Shown piece by piece: positions 29,786 to 42,557 of a stretch of 64,000 nucleotides of DNA. Location of the stretch: the NCBI GenBank assembly GCA_020081605.1, contig JAHREC010000062.1, positions 1,612,001-1,676,000 on the forward strand. Reading direction: 5' to 3'. The notes beneath the pieces were generated by a model that worked only from the letters and a program-made list of their open reading frames with translations, made no database searches and had not been told where the DNA came from. Source of the stretch: Albifimbria verrucaria. Lineage: Eukaryota > Ascomycota > Sordariomycetes > Hypocreales > Stachybotryaceae. The position numbers were made by a program, and so were the translations under genes. How positions within the stretch are numbered: the stretch's first letter is position 1; each line of letters begins with the position of its first letter.

Positions 29786-32094
29786 TAATAATATTATTAT
29801 ATAACTGATAAATATAATATTATTATTATATAACTTATAAATATAATATTCTTATTATACAACTTATAAATGTAATAATATTATTACATAATTTATATAT
29901 ATAATAATTAGTTATTTATTTTATTTAAATTTAATAAATTATATTCAGTTTGATTTAATAATAATATTTTTTATATTAATTTAAATATTTTATATTAAGA
30001 ATTAATAGATTTAATATATATATTATAAAATAATTTAATATATTTAATATATTTTTATTAAAATAGTTTATTTAAATATATAGAAGATTTTATAATAAAT
30101 TAAAATAATATTAAACTTATATTTTATTAATTTATTAATTTTATTTTAAAAATTATATATTATTATTAATATAAATAAACTTTATTAAATAATCTATTTT
30201 TTAATTATTTTATTAATAATTATATGCTTTTTTTTTAATAATATCTATTTTATAATTATTAATTATATAAATATTTAATATTTTAATTTAAAATTACTTA
30301 TTTTAAGTTTAATTTTTATAGATAAAATTTTATTTATAATTATTAACTAAGTTTTATATATATATTTATTAGTATAATACTATAGATTTTATTTATTATA
30401 TTATAATATATTTATTAAATATTTTTCATATTTTAAAAGATTTAGTTTATTTATATATTTATTTTATTTATATATTTATTTAACTTATATATATATTTTA
30501 TTTATATATTTATTTAATCTATTTATATATTTAATTTATATATTTAATTTATTTTTATTTAAAAATATTTATTATATTATTTTTTTATTTTTTAATATTA
30601 TAAGTTTATTTATTATATATAATTTATTTTAAGAAATTTATAAATTAAAAATTAAAATTTTATAAAAATAGCTTTTAAATATATAATATATTCTTATAAT
30701 AATTTGAAAAAACAAATAATATTACTATATATTTATATATATTTTAAAAATTAAAATATAAATAGTTTATTTATTTTTAAATATAATTTAATAAATTCTT
30801 AAAGTTAATTAAAATTATATATAATTATTTAAATCTTTTATATATTATAATAATAAATTTATTCCTTATTTTTAAATAATATAAATTTAATAAATGATTT
30901 ATTATTTATTATTATAATATAATTATAATATTTTTAATAATTATATAAAACCAAATTATAATTATAGTAAATATATATTTAAAAAAAATATAATTATTAA
31001 ATTCTTTTAATTTAATATTAATAATTTTATATTATATTTTATAATTTTTAAAAAGTTATAAATATAAATCTTTAAAATATATTTATTATTATATATATAA
31101 TCTTGTTTTAAGTATATTTAATTGTTTTTATATAAGATTTATTAAGTATAAAATATGTATTATCTTTTAAATTTATTATATATATAAGAAATATATTTTT
31201 AATTAATTATTTATTAATGTAAATAAAATATAATATATTTATTTAATATTATAATATTTAATATTTAATATTAATATTAATATATTAATTTCTATATTAA
31301 TATATACTTTACTTTTTAGGTATATAATTTTAATAATCTTTTTATAACTATTAATAATAAATAATTTATTATTTTAAAAAGCTTAAAATAATTATTTTAA
31401 ATAAATTCTATTTTTAATTTTAAAAATATATAATTAAATAATATATTCTTTAATTTTTTAAAATATAAATATATTATTAAATTATTTTATTAAATATATA
31501 AATATATTATTATTAAGAGTTTTATTAATTATACTTCTATATTAATAATATAATTTTATAATATTTATAAAAAAGTATATAATACTATAATTAAAGTCTT
31601 TAATTATTTTTGAATATTATATACTATTAAATATAATATATTCTTTTTGGAATTGATTAATATAATATATAATTATTTTTATATTATTAATAAACTTATA
31701 ATATGTATGAAATTTTAATTATTATAAATAAATATTATTTTAATAGCTTTAAATTCTTAATTAGAATTTTATAAATTTAATTTTTAAAAAATATTATAAA
31801 ACTAACTATAAATATTTTTATTATATTTATAATATACTCTTAATATATAACTTTTTAAGATTGTTAGATTTTAATAAAAATCTATAATAATTATTTTTAT
31901 TTAAAATTAAATATTATATTATATAAATATATTTATTTAATATTAAATTAAATTTATAAATTTATATAAACTTATATTAATTATATTATTAATTTAAATA
32001 AAGCCTAATATAGTATATTAATATATAATACATTATATATATCTATATATATATATATATATATTATAATTATTATTTTAATATTATTACAGCA
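29786..32094. other. AT-rich DNA without a recognisable gene
   Basis: Strongly AT-rich, with a short array of a TTTATATATTTAATTT-like unit near 30,440-30,550. No gene, RNA or transposon signal could be supported. Confidence 0.6.
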
Positions 32095-32285
32095 ATTACC
32101 ATATAGGGAGAGTCAGGCAGAGGCGGCACGAGATATATTCCAAGGTAGCTATGCCTATATTGCAAGACTGAAGCTTGCAGGCTCAGGGCTTCGCCCGTGA
32201 GCCTCCAAGCTAACTCTAGGGAACCGCTAAGATTATGTGACATGCTCTGCAGGTTATATACCCTATAGTATAGGGTAGGTTATTT
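32095..32285. other. Unmutated GC island with long hairpin
   Basis: About 190 bp of ordinary base composition inside the AT block. At 32,172-32,211 the arms AGCTTG-AGGCTCA and TGAGCCT-CAAGCT, with only single-base bulges, flank a short loop GGCTTCGCCCG, giving a roughly 40-nt hairpin. It ends with the perfect palindrome CCCTATAGTATAGGG at 32,261-32,275. It could be a fragment of a small non-autonomous transposon, a structured RNA gene, or a recent insertion too short or too young for RIP. There is no open frame of note. Confidence 0.6.
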
Positions 32286-32369
32286 TACTTTATAATACAT
32301 ATTTTTAATTTATTAAAATTTTTAATTAAATATAATCTAATATAAAATAATTAACTATTTATAATAATA

Positions 32370-32590
32370 ATTATTATATAGAGTAACTTAAATAAATATA
32401 TTATAAAATCTACTTTAAGATAGCTATATTTATAATATAAACTTAAACCTTATTAGATTAGGGTTTTATTTATAAGTCTTTAAACTTAACTCTCAGAGAT
32501 TATTAATATTATATAATTTATTATATAAGCTATTTATATTATATTAAAAAATAAATTATTTAAATTTTATAATAATATTTAATTATATTA
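32370..32590 (+). repeat. 200-bp repeat, copy 1 (least mutated)
   Basis: Defined by a TTAAGATAGCTATATTTATA block, a TTTTATTTATAAGTCTTTAAACTTAA block, then GAGATTATTAATATTATATAAT and AAAAATAAATTATTTAAATTTTA. Copies are at 33,715-33,890 (inverted), 34,065-34,270 and 37,005-37,205. This copy keeps the most G and C, for example CTCAGAGATT where later copies read TTTTAAGAGATT or TTTTAAAAATT. Confidence 0.6.
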
Positions 32591-33714
32591 TTAATTATTA
32601 TATATTAATATTATATTAAAAAATAAAAATATATAAATATTAAAAACTATATATATATATTATAATAAATAATATATAATAAGATTTTTATATATTAATT
32701 ATAAAATATTTATTAAAGCTATATTATTATTTATATTTTTTTATAGTATATAAAAACTTTTTATTATATTTAAATATTTAAATAATATTTTTATTATTTA
32801 TAAATATTATTATATTAATTGATTAATTAATTTAATTTAATTTATTTATTATTAATAAGATTTAAAAAATAATATTTTTATTCTTATATATTTAAATATT
32901 AAAATAATATATTTTTTTAAATTAAATATTAATAAAATAAATTAATATTAATAAAATAAATAAAACATTAATAATATAAATTAAATATTAATAAAATAAA
33001 TTAATAAAATATATTAAATTATTTTATTAATAAAACTTGAATTTTAATTTTTATTATATTAATTTTATATTATTATAATAAATTTTTAATTTATATATTA
33101 ATATTATAATTTTATTATTAAAAATATATAAAACTTTAATAAAAGTTTAATATATTTTTATAAAAATTACTTTTTATTTTCATTTTTTTTCTTATTATAG
33201 TTTTTATTATAATATATTTATATTATTTTATATTAATTTTATTAAATACTTTATAATTTTATTTTATTATTATTAATTATTAAATATATATATATATTAT
33301 AGAATATAATTAATATAATTAATATATTTATATTTTAAATTTTAAATTTTAAATTTATTTTAATATAAATTTATGTAAAAAAATAATTTTTATTTTATAT
33401 ATTTATTATAAATTATTTTATTAATAATTAAACTTATAATTAAATTATTAAATTTTTAAATATTAAATTTTTTTATTTATTCTTTATATTATTATTTAAA
33501 ATTTTTTATTATATTAAATTATATTTTTAAATATATTAATAAAAATAATAATATAATAATAATAAGAATTATTTTTATAATAAAAATTTTTATTTAATAT
33601 ATTATATTAAATTTAAAAAATCTTATTATTTTAATTTTAAAAGATAAAAATAAATATTTTATTATTAAATCTTTAAATTTTATTATAATAATAAAATAAT
33701 TTATTTTATAATAT

Positions 33715-33890
33715 AAAATAAATAATTTTTAAATTAAATTATATAATATTAATAATCTCTTAGAATTAAACTTAAGAGTTTATAAATAATATTTTAAATT
33801 TATAAACTTTAACTTTTTATATAAATATAATTATTTAAATATATATTTTATATTAACTTTATTTAGCTTTTTTATATAATAATTATTATA
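33715..33890 (-). repeat. 200-bp repeat, inverted copy 2
   Basis: Read on the minus strand this matches the repeat at 34,065-34,270: an ATTATATAAA..TTAATATAAAATATAT block, then TAATTATATTTATA, then AAGAGATTATTAATATTATATAAT. It faces copy 1 across 1.1 kb, an arrangement compatible with terminal inverted repeats, though direct copies downstream argue against a simple TIR element. Confidence 0.5.
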
Positions 33891-34064
33891 ATAATTCTTA
33901 TTATATTTCTTATTATAATTATAATATAGATTTTTAAAATTATATAAAAATATATTAATATTTTTATTAATTTTATTTATATTTATAATCTTTTTTATTT
34001 TATATTATTAAATAAAAAAATATTAAATTTAATAATAATAAGCTTTATTATTATAGTATATATT

Positions 34065-34270
34065 ATATAAATAGAGTTAATTAGAGATAATATAAAATAT
34101 ATTTTAAGATAGTTATATTTATATTATAAAATTAAAGCTTATAGGCTTAGTTAGTGCTTTATTTATTAATCTATGAGTAAATTTTAAGAGATTATTAATA
34201 TTATATAATCTATTCTATAAATTATTTATTCTATATTATAAAATAAATTATTTTAATTCTATAATAATTA
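34065..34270 (+). repeat. 200-bp repeat, copy 3
   Basis: Direct copy of 32,370-32,590. AAGATAGTTATATTTATATT and AGAGATTATTAATATTATATAAT are the clearest shared blocks. It is intermediate in AT enrichment between copies 1 and 4. Confidence 0.6.
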
Positions 34271-34503
34271 TTTTTTTCTTCTTTTATAAATATTTATATT
34301 TATAAATAAATTTAATTTTATAATCTTTTATTAAAATAATATTATAATATTAATATATTATTTATATTATTTAAGCTTTTTAATAAATTATAAATCTTAT
34401 AATATTAAAATATTATTATATAAATAATTTATTTAATTTTTATAATTATAGCTTTTATTAATAATTAATAATATTATTTTATTATTATAAATTATTATTA
34501 TTA

Positions 34504-34535
<32 letters not shown>

Positions 34536-37004
34536 TTTATTTTTATTTTTATTTTTATTTTTAGCTTTTTAATATTTTATTTTTTATTTATTCTTTTATA
34601 ATATAGATTTTTATCTTTAAATATTATATATTATTTTTTATTATTATATATTTATTTATTTATTATTATTATTATTATTAATAATAAATAATTAAAATTA
34701 ATTTTATTAAAAAATAAAAATATAAATAAATATATATATTTTATAAAAACTATAATATTTTAATAATATTCTATAATAATATTTATTTTATTTTTAGAAT
34801 ATTATAAAATCTTAAATATTTTTATTTTAAATATTTTTTTATTTATAATATTTATTTATTATTAAATATTTTATTATATTATTATTCTTTTTAATTAATA
34901 TTTTTAAATAAATTTATATTATTTAATAAAATTAATTTTTATTTTTATTAAAAATAATAATTATATTAAATAATAAAAAATAATAATAATATTATTATTA
35001 TTTTTATTATATATTAATAAAACTTTTATATTATATTATTAAATATTTTTTTTAATATTATTTAATTAAAATTTTATATATATTATTTATTTAAAATTTT
35101 ATATATAATATTTATAAATATATATTATTAAATAAAAGTTTTTTTTAATTATTATTTTATAAATTAAATATATTTTTATTTTAAAGTTTTTTAATTAATA
35201 TATTAAATTTAAATTTATATTTAAATTATAAATTATTTTTAATAAAAAGCTTTTAATATTTTTATTATAAAAATTATTATTTATAATTAATATATATTTA
35301 AAATTTTAAAAATAAAATAAATTATTTTTTATTAAATTATTTTTATTTAATAAAAATATATATAATTTTTTTAAATTTAAATTATATAAATTATTTTTTT
35401 TTAATAAAATAATAAAATATTTTATTTTTTTAATTTAATATTTATTTTTATATATTTAAATTATTAAATTTAATTTTAAAAATTAATATATATTTAATAT
35501 TTAATAAAAATAATTAATAAAAATATTATTAAAATTTTTATAATTTTAAATTTTTATTAATATTTATATATAAATATATAATTTTTTAATTTTAATTTTA
35601 TTATTTATAAAAATTATAAATATTTATTAAATATTATATATATAAATAATAAAATTATTTATATTAATTAATTTTAAAAAATAATATTTAATTATTTAAA
35701 TTTTTATTTTTTTAAAAACTTTTATTAATAATATTTATTTTAATATAATTATTAAAATTTATTTATATTATTATATTAATTTAATTTTTAATTTAAATTA
35801 ATATATATATATATATAATAAAATTTTAAAAATTAAATTTAAATTTAAAAATATAATTATTTTTTAATTATTAATTTTTTTAATATTTTTATAATATTTT
35901 ATTTTTTATTTATTTAATAATTATTTTATAATTTTAAATTATATAATTTTTTTATAATAATAAAAATATTAAATTTTATTAAAATTATTTATATTTTAAA
36001 ATTAAAATATAAAATTATTTTTTTAATTTTATATTAAAATTAAAAAATAAAAATAATAATTAAATAATTTTTTTATATTTTATTAATAAAATTTAAATAT
36101 AAAAAATTTTTATTATAATAAATTATTTTTATTTTAAAAATTTTATAATTTTATACTTTTATTAAATTAAATTTATAATTTTTTAAAAAATTTTATATTT
36201 TATTATTAATAAAAATTAAATAATTTTTAAGATTTTTTTAATTTAATATAAAAAAATAAAATTTTTATTTTTTATTATTTTTAAAATTATATTTTTTAAA
36301 TAAATTAAAATAAATATAAAAATCTTATAAAAATTAAAAAATTTTTATTTAATATTTTTTATTATTAAATAATTTAATTTTTATAATTTAAAAATTTTTA
36401 AATTAAAATAATAATTTATTTTTAAATTTATTTTAATTATTTTAAATTTTTATTTTTAAATTTTTAATTATTTATTTAAATATTAATTTTATTATATTTT
36501 ATAATTATAATTTATATAATTAAATATATAAAAAAATTTTATAATTTTTTATATTATTTTTAATTTTTTAAAATTTTATAATTTTTTTATATTATTTTTA
36601 ATTTTTAAAATTTTAAATTAATTATTATATTTTTAAGAATAATAATATATTTTAAATAAAAAATATTTTTAATTTTAATTTTATTATTATTTTAATATAA
36701 ATTTAATTATTAAATATTTATCTTTTAATTTTTATAATAAAATATATTTTTTAAAATTCTTTTTAATTTTTTTAATTATATAATATTTTATTAAATTATT
36801 AATATAAAATTTTATATTTAAATAATAATTAAAATATATTTATTATTTATAATTAATTTATTAAATATATATATTAAAAAATTAAATATATTTTTAATTA
36901 AAAATATAATTTATATTAATTTATTATTATTAATATTTTAATTATATTTTAATAATATTTTTTTAAATAATAAAAAATAAAAATTTTAATATTATTATAA
37001 TATT
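34271..37004. other. Nearly GC-free DNA
   Basis: Long stretches contain only A and T. No gene or transposon remnant can be read. There is a TATA dinucleotide run at about 34,508-34,532 followed by several TTTTTA units. Confidence 0.7.
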
Positions 37005-37205
37005 TTTTATATAAATAAAATTAAATAAAAATAATATAAAATATATTTTAAAATAATTATATTTATATTATAAAATTAAAATTTATAAGCTTAAGGTTTT
37101 ATTTATAAGCTTTTAAATTAATTTTAAAAATTATTAATATTATATAATTTATTTTATAAATTATTTATTTTATATTATAAAATAAATTATTATAATTTTA
37201 TAATA
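37005..37205 (+). repeat. 200-bp repeat, copy 4 (most mutated)
   Basis: Matches 34,065-34,270 in the same orientation (TTAAAATAATTATATTTATA, then TTATTAATATTATATAATTTA) but with nearly every remaining C and G replaced by T or A. Confidence 0.55.
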
Positions 37206-37660
37206 TTAATAATTTTTAAAATTAATTTAAAGGCTTATAATTTTTATATAATATATTTAAAAAAACTTTTATAATTATAAAAAAATATATTATTAATAAA
37301 ACTTATAATATATTTAATATATTATATTATATTAAAAAATAAAATATATATAATTTATTTATTTATTAAATAATTATTTATAAAATAATTAAAATAATAT
37401 ATTAATAAAATATAATATTTATTAAAGATATATATTAATAAAATATTATATTTATTTAAAATATATATTAATAAAAATAAAAAACTTAATATAATATATT
37501 TATTTATATATATATAATTTATTATTAATATTTATATTAATATTAATTAATTATATATAAAATTTAAATATTTATAAAAAAATAAATAATAATATAATTT
37601 TAATATTATTATAATTATTATTTTATATTATATATATTTATATATATATATTTATATATA

Positions 37661-37770
37661 ATATAAAATAATATAAAATAATATAAAATAATATAAAATA
37701 ATATAAAATAATATAAAATAATATAAAATAATATAAAATAATATAAAATAATATAAAATAATATAAAATA
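37661..37770. repeat. Perfect 10-bp tandem array, 11 units
   Basis: Eleven identical copies of ATATAAAATA. The unit equals one helical turn, so the A-tracts are phased and the DNA may be intrinsically bent. It lies about 350 bp inside the edge of the AT block. Confidence 0.95.
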
Positions 37771-38139
37771 ATATTAATAATATAATTTATATAAATATAT
37801 TAATAATTAAATAAATAAACTTTTAAATCTTATTTTTTAAATTATATAATTTAATAATAATTATTAATTTTTAATAAATATTAAATTTATTTTTATAATA
37901 TTTTTAATAATTATAATATATTTAACTATATTCTATAATTTACTTATTATTATCTCTTATAGAAAGTAAAATAAAAGTTTAAAATATTAATTTCTTTTAT
38001 ATAAATCTCATTATATCATTTTTTTCATCTTTCCTATTTCCTCTCTAGCCTCTAACTTTCGCCTAATCATTCATTTTGCTTATCGCCCCTGTTATTACAT
38101 TAACCACTCATTTTCAACTCTTTCTTTACTCATGTCATC
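37771..38139 (+). promoter_or_regulatory. Isochore boundary and promoter region of the first gene
   Basis: AT content stays extreme to about 37,950 and turns normal by about 38,030, where a CT-rich stretch (TTTCCTATTTCCTCTC) typical of fungal core promoters appears. That leaves only about 120 bp of ordinary sequence before the start codon at 38,140. Any further upstream control element would have to lie in degraded repeat DNA. Confidence 0.5.
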
Positions 38140-39372
38140 ATGTTTCCTGCAAGGTCATCGTTCTGTCCTAATGTTTGCCGCGCCCTTTCGCGGCGATCAT
38201 ATGGCACCGTAGTGAGCCCGCTTGCCTACGATCTCCACGAGCCAACCTCTCCGAAGACGGACAATCAAACCGCTCCCATCCTCTTCCTTCACGGCCTCTT
38301 TGGGTCGAAGAAGAACAACAGAGCTATCAGCAAGTTAGGGGCCATCGACTTCGTCACATAGATGTCCTTCCCACTAACTAGGCTTCCAGAGCCTTGGCAC
38401 GTGATCTAGGACGTTATGTTTATGCACTGGTAAGTGCCAATCTCATTGACGTGCCAAATTACCGTAAAATCGTGGCGCTAAGATACCAATCTCAAGGACT
38501 TAAGGAACCACGGCGAATCGCCGCACAATGCGCGACATGATTACATGGCAATGGCAAGCGATGTGTCTGAATTTATTCGAAATCATCGACTCCAACAGTC
38601 GACTCTCATCGGCCATTCCATGTAGGCAACACCTTCAGGCATACTCATACCCAACTATGAATCGTCACCATCTCCATTGTTTCCTGCTAACCTCGACTTA
38701 CATTAATGTCATAGGGGCGCGAAGACAGCGATGACTCTGGCACTACAAGAACCAGGGGTTGTTGCTGATTTGGTAGCTGTTGATAATGCCCCTGTTGATG
38801 CGATCTTGAGCCGCGATTTTGCGAAGTACGTCCAAGGAATGAGAAAAATCCAGGATGCAGGTGTCACTCGACAATCTGAGGCAGATAAAATTCTCCAAAA
38901 ATACGAAGAGGTGAGGCTCGTGCTTATACTCCCAATCTTCACATTTGCCTTTGGACTGACAGCGTCCTCGAACGGAACAGGACTTGCCTATTCGGCAATT
39001 CCTACTAGGGAACCTCCATCGCCCACAAGGCTCCAATACCCAGGCGTTCCGATTTCCTTAGATATATTAGGGAGATCGTTAGACAATCTTGGCGATTTTC
39101 CTTTCAAGAACCCCTCGGAGGTTCGATTCGAAAAACCTGCTCTGTTCGTTCGGGAACGAGGAGCAAGTACGTCCCAGACGAGGTCTTGCCATTAATCGGT
39201 CAATTTTCCCTCGGTTCCGCTTGGTAGACGTCGACGCCGGGCATTGGCTCATATCCGAACAACCGGAAGCGTTTAGGAGAGGTATATTTTTCTTATCATC
39301 AGTAAACTCTTTGCTTGAACGCCTCACTGATTGGGTACAGCTGTCGTAGAATTCTTGTCCGCCGCCGAATAG
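38140..39372 (+). CDS. ABHD11/IMO32-like alpha/beta hydrolase (mitochondrial)
   Basis: An alpha/beta hydrolase of the ABHD11 / yeast Imo32 group. The first 30 residues are rich in Arg and Ser with no acidic residues, which suggests mitochondrial import. The oxyanion-loop motif His-Gly-Leu-Phe-Gly is followed by Asp-Leu-Arg-Asn-His-Gly, the nucleophile elbow Gly-His-Ser-Met-Gly-Ala-Lys, and the terminal Asp-Ala-Gly-His-Trp that supplies the catalytic His. Six exons are supported: 38,140-38,333, 38,390-38,429, 38,497-38,621, 38,715-38,910, 38,981-39,281 and 39,341-39,372. One base appears to be missing at each of three sites (about 39,058, 39,152 and 39,205). With these restored the model is 297 codons including stop. 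The substrate is unknown; family members have been linked to mitochondrial lipid or lipoyl metabolism. It is the gene nearest the AT block. Confidence 0.88.
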
Positions 39373-39894
39373 CGGAGACCACAAGAAAATGCAACCCTAA
39401 ATGAAAGTGATAAGTAGAATTGTACTTTACGCCGTGTTATACTTTAGATTAGATTAGAGTAAACCCACTATAAGAAGACGACAGACAGGTGAATTTACAA
39501 CCACTTTGTGACTGCCTTCTAAGAACTTCATGCCGTCTGTTCAATTTTTTGTTTTAATTTTTTTTTTTTGAAGGGAATCAGAATTTGGGAGGAACCACTT
39601 GACCAATGCCATGTTACATTTTACACCTCGACTCATCTAGTAATGTGCACCTGACTACAGCTTACGGTCCATTGATGCACTTTCATCACTGCACGACCCG
39701 CATCATTCACGCTCGTGATACTCGCACGTATTTGACCGAGATGTAACCGAGCCTTTTGCCATTCATTGGGGACAATACCAAGCCCCTCGCCGCCTTTGTG
39801 ATGCTACGCCAGTTGCAATGACCCAAATAAAGCCAGGAGAGTGTATCAAACGTGGAGCATCCTATGCCATTTTCACATTGTTCGTCAAACGACC
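39373..39894. other. Intergenic, between convergent genes
   Basis: Shared 3' flank of the hydrolase and ribosomal protein eS1. It contains a T-run at about 39,545-39,570 and no open frame of interest. Confidence 0.6.
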
Positions 39895-40929
39895 TTAAAC
39901 CTCCTCCAGCACACGCTCCTTGAACTCCCTCTCAACCTTCTGGCCCTGGTCATCCGTGCCTGACTCGCCATGCAGCGCCATCAAAGCACCAAGATCGAAC
40001 TTGGGTGCCTTCAGCAGCTTCACCTTTCGGATGTGGACCTATCAGGTAATTGTTAGCCCCTAGTCTCGATAAAGGCAGCGTGGCCAGCCGCGAGGCTCTT
40101 CCTATTGTTCCGACTTACGTTCTGCAGAGGGTAGATACCCTGTGTGGACTTCTCGATCTCACGGCCGATGACCTCGGGAATGAGCTTGGAGGTGAGCTGG
40201 GTGAGGGTGCAGCTGGAGGCCTCACGCTGGATGATATCGATCATCTTTCGTCGGATGGCACGAATCTGAGAAGAGGCAGCGTAGGTAGTCTTCTTGATCT
40301 GGTTGGGGCGCCTCTTGGTGAAAGCGATGGCGAATAGACGAATGAGGTAGTCGTCGGTGGTCTTGACAGTGACGTTGGCCTCAATCAGGCTCTGCCACTT
40401 GCGAACGAGAGAACGCAGCTTGTCGGAAGTGAAGTCCAGGCCGTGGAAGTTGGTCAGGCAGTTCTTGCCCTGGACTTCATCGATGCGAAGGCGGACCTTG
40501 CGGAACGAGTGGTCCTCATCCTTCTGCAAATCGGCGAGGAAACCTCAACGATGCGGCCCTTCAGAGCGTCGTTGGCGTTCTTGAGACCAGTGGTGCGGTT
40601 CACGAGGGTCTTGCCGACACTGCGCAAATCGTCAGTAACTGTTCCAGGGGCTCAAAATCCTGACTGGTTGCCTGTCTCGACTTACTCTCGAACGTTAAAA
40701 GGGTTGGGAGCCTGTCAAACTTCTAGTCAGTTCCAATGATTCTCTCATAAACAGAAATTGGTGGTTGTGCTGCTGACCTTGATAGAGTACCAATCCTTGC
40801 GGGTGAAGGGGTCAACGGTCTTCTTCTTGAGACCCTTCTTGCCCTTAGAGAGTCGCTTGTTCCTGTGAATTAATTAGATGCTGTTACAACGAGATATCAC
40901 ACGCGCAACACTTACTTTCCAACCGCCAT
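39895..40929 (-). CDS. rps1: 40S ribosomal protein eS1 (S3a/Rps1)
   Basis: Cytosolic small-subunit ribosomal protein. The start reads Met-Ala-Val-Gly-Lys-Asn-Lys-Arg-Leu-Ser-Lys-Gly, followed by the Asp-Trp-Tyr segment and the central [10 protein letters not shown] block of the family. Five exons (minus strand): 40,916-40,929, 40,778-40,862, 40,686-40,711, 40,119-40,619 and 39,895-40,038. A 14-nt first exon followed by an early intron is common in fungal ribosomal protein genes. The exons total 770 nt. The frame breaks at about 40,538, where GG probably should be GGG; adding one base gives 257 codons, the usual length. The gene is essential in fungi, so the break is almost certainly a sequence error. 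Confidence 0.96.
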
Positions 40930-42557
40930 GATTGCTGGATCACTGGTACGCAGTTGGATGAATTCGTGAATGTAGGAACGGATTGGTGGAGGGGCGAAAT
41001 AATTTCAAGTCTTTGTGTGCCATAGCTTAGGTCTAGGCGAATCGGTGGAAATGGCGGATAAACATTGCTCCATACCCGGTGCTGAAATTCACTGTAGTAA
41101 CTCACACTGTGCCCGTCCGCCCTCCTTTTTTCTGTAATAGTGTGAGACGCCCTGGTACGGTACGTACCCTACTACCACCACAATGGTTATTCCCTCAATA
41201 CCTGGCGTGGAAATACATCCCTGTCACTACTACTTTCTACGCCCTCGTGCATGGAGGGATATGTAAGGCGAATGCCCAGCTCATAAATAAAATCATTACC
41301 TAGATGAATCCCATTCATATTTATGTATCGTCCGCCATGACATTATAAAGTAATTACTTCCGTAGCAGCCTAACTGTCTTGACAATCTACGACGTCCCAT
41401 CTACCCAAGTGGCAGCTGAATTAGCGAGCCTTCTCACTCTGTGCCCTAGTTCGAGATACCTTGGCGTTGTGTGCATCTGCCATGTACAAGCGAGGTATAT
41501 CACGTGCCATTGGCAAGCTTGAGGGCTTCCTAAGCTTAGATACGGTGCGGGATGTCTGAGCCCCAGGCAATTGCCAAATCCATTGAAGATACCTTGCAAG
41601 GTTTGGCGGGCCCGGGACCCTCCCTTCTCCCAGTGTTTCTTTCTTTTTGTTTTTCTTCTTTTTCTTTTCTCTTTCCTTTCCGTTTCTAGACCCATCGTTG
41701 ACGAAGAACTTTTCAATATTAAGACGGATTCATTCTAAGCAGTGCGAGCCTCTTTCCTACTAGCACTGCTTCCACGATTACGAATCTACGTGTCGCTCAC
41801 AGAATTAGACGCTTAATGAATGGTACCCACACTCGCCACACCAATGTTGAGTAGAGTTTTTCTATTCGGATGTATCGATTTGTTCGAGGGAAAATCGGCA
41901 GGAATACATAACTGTTTGTCATGCAAGTGATAACTCAGACCCAACGGTAAAAATTTACTCTAGTATGGCTGCCTTGGATAACAAACAATTGCTTTATTCA
42001 CTCGTTATCATCAATGCTCGATGAATGGTACGAATCCGACATAGGACCGTCACCCTGTTCAACCATCCCTTAAAAAAGAAAGAAAGAAAGCAAGGAAGAG
42101 AAAGGAAATACCATCCCTGGACTTGGTACTGTACACCTCGTATCATGGAACTGGTGTATACGCACCAGGACCCAGTGGTACGAGACATCTGGAACCTTGA
42201 GTTGTGCTCCGACAAAGAGTCTGACTCTATTGAACAAAGCCCTTCCCCGGGTTACGCTGAAGGTTATAAAGGCACTGGGCTGTGCAGTAGCCCGGTAGCT
42301 GTTATACCAGTGTTCATCCTTATTAATCCACCTCAAATGTAAAATTACAGTTGCGCAATTCCCTGTGGACACGCACATATGATCCGGTTATCGAATTCAA
42401 CTCGTCTTTGTCGCTGACTTCATTCAGACGTAGGGCTGGGTTCATAGATAGTCGCATTTGTCAATGTTCTCCTTCGATGAGTCCCAGACTTCAAAACTTG
42501 GAAAACTGTAATAACAATCTGCACAAGATAACCCATCAGCCTGGGGTGAACTTCACT
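40930..42557. other. Intergenic, upstream of rps1
   Basis: The first few hundred bases presumably hold the rps1 promoter. Purine- and pyrimidine-rich tracts lie at about 41,637-41,680 (CTTTTTC-rich) and 42,070-42,105 (AAAGAAAGAAAG). Open frames here are short, compositionally odd and unlike known proteins. I see no RNA gene. Confidence 0.5.

Noticed and set aside
32370..33890. TIR transposon bounded by inverted 200-bp repeats
   Set aside because: Further copies in direct orientation at 34,065 and 37,005 and no recoverable transposase or target-site duplication; the arrangement is more likely a nest of insertions.
41387..41716. Minus-strand open frame of 109 codons
   Set aside because: The basic stretch comes from a CTTT-rich tract and the rest has no protein-like pattern; it lies in the rps1 upstream region.
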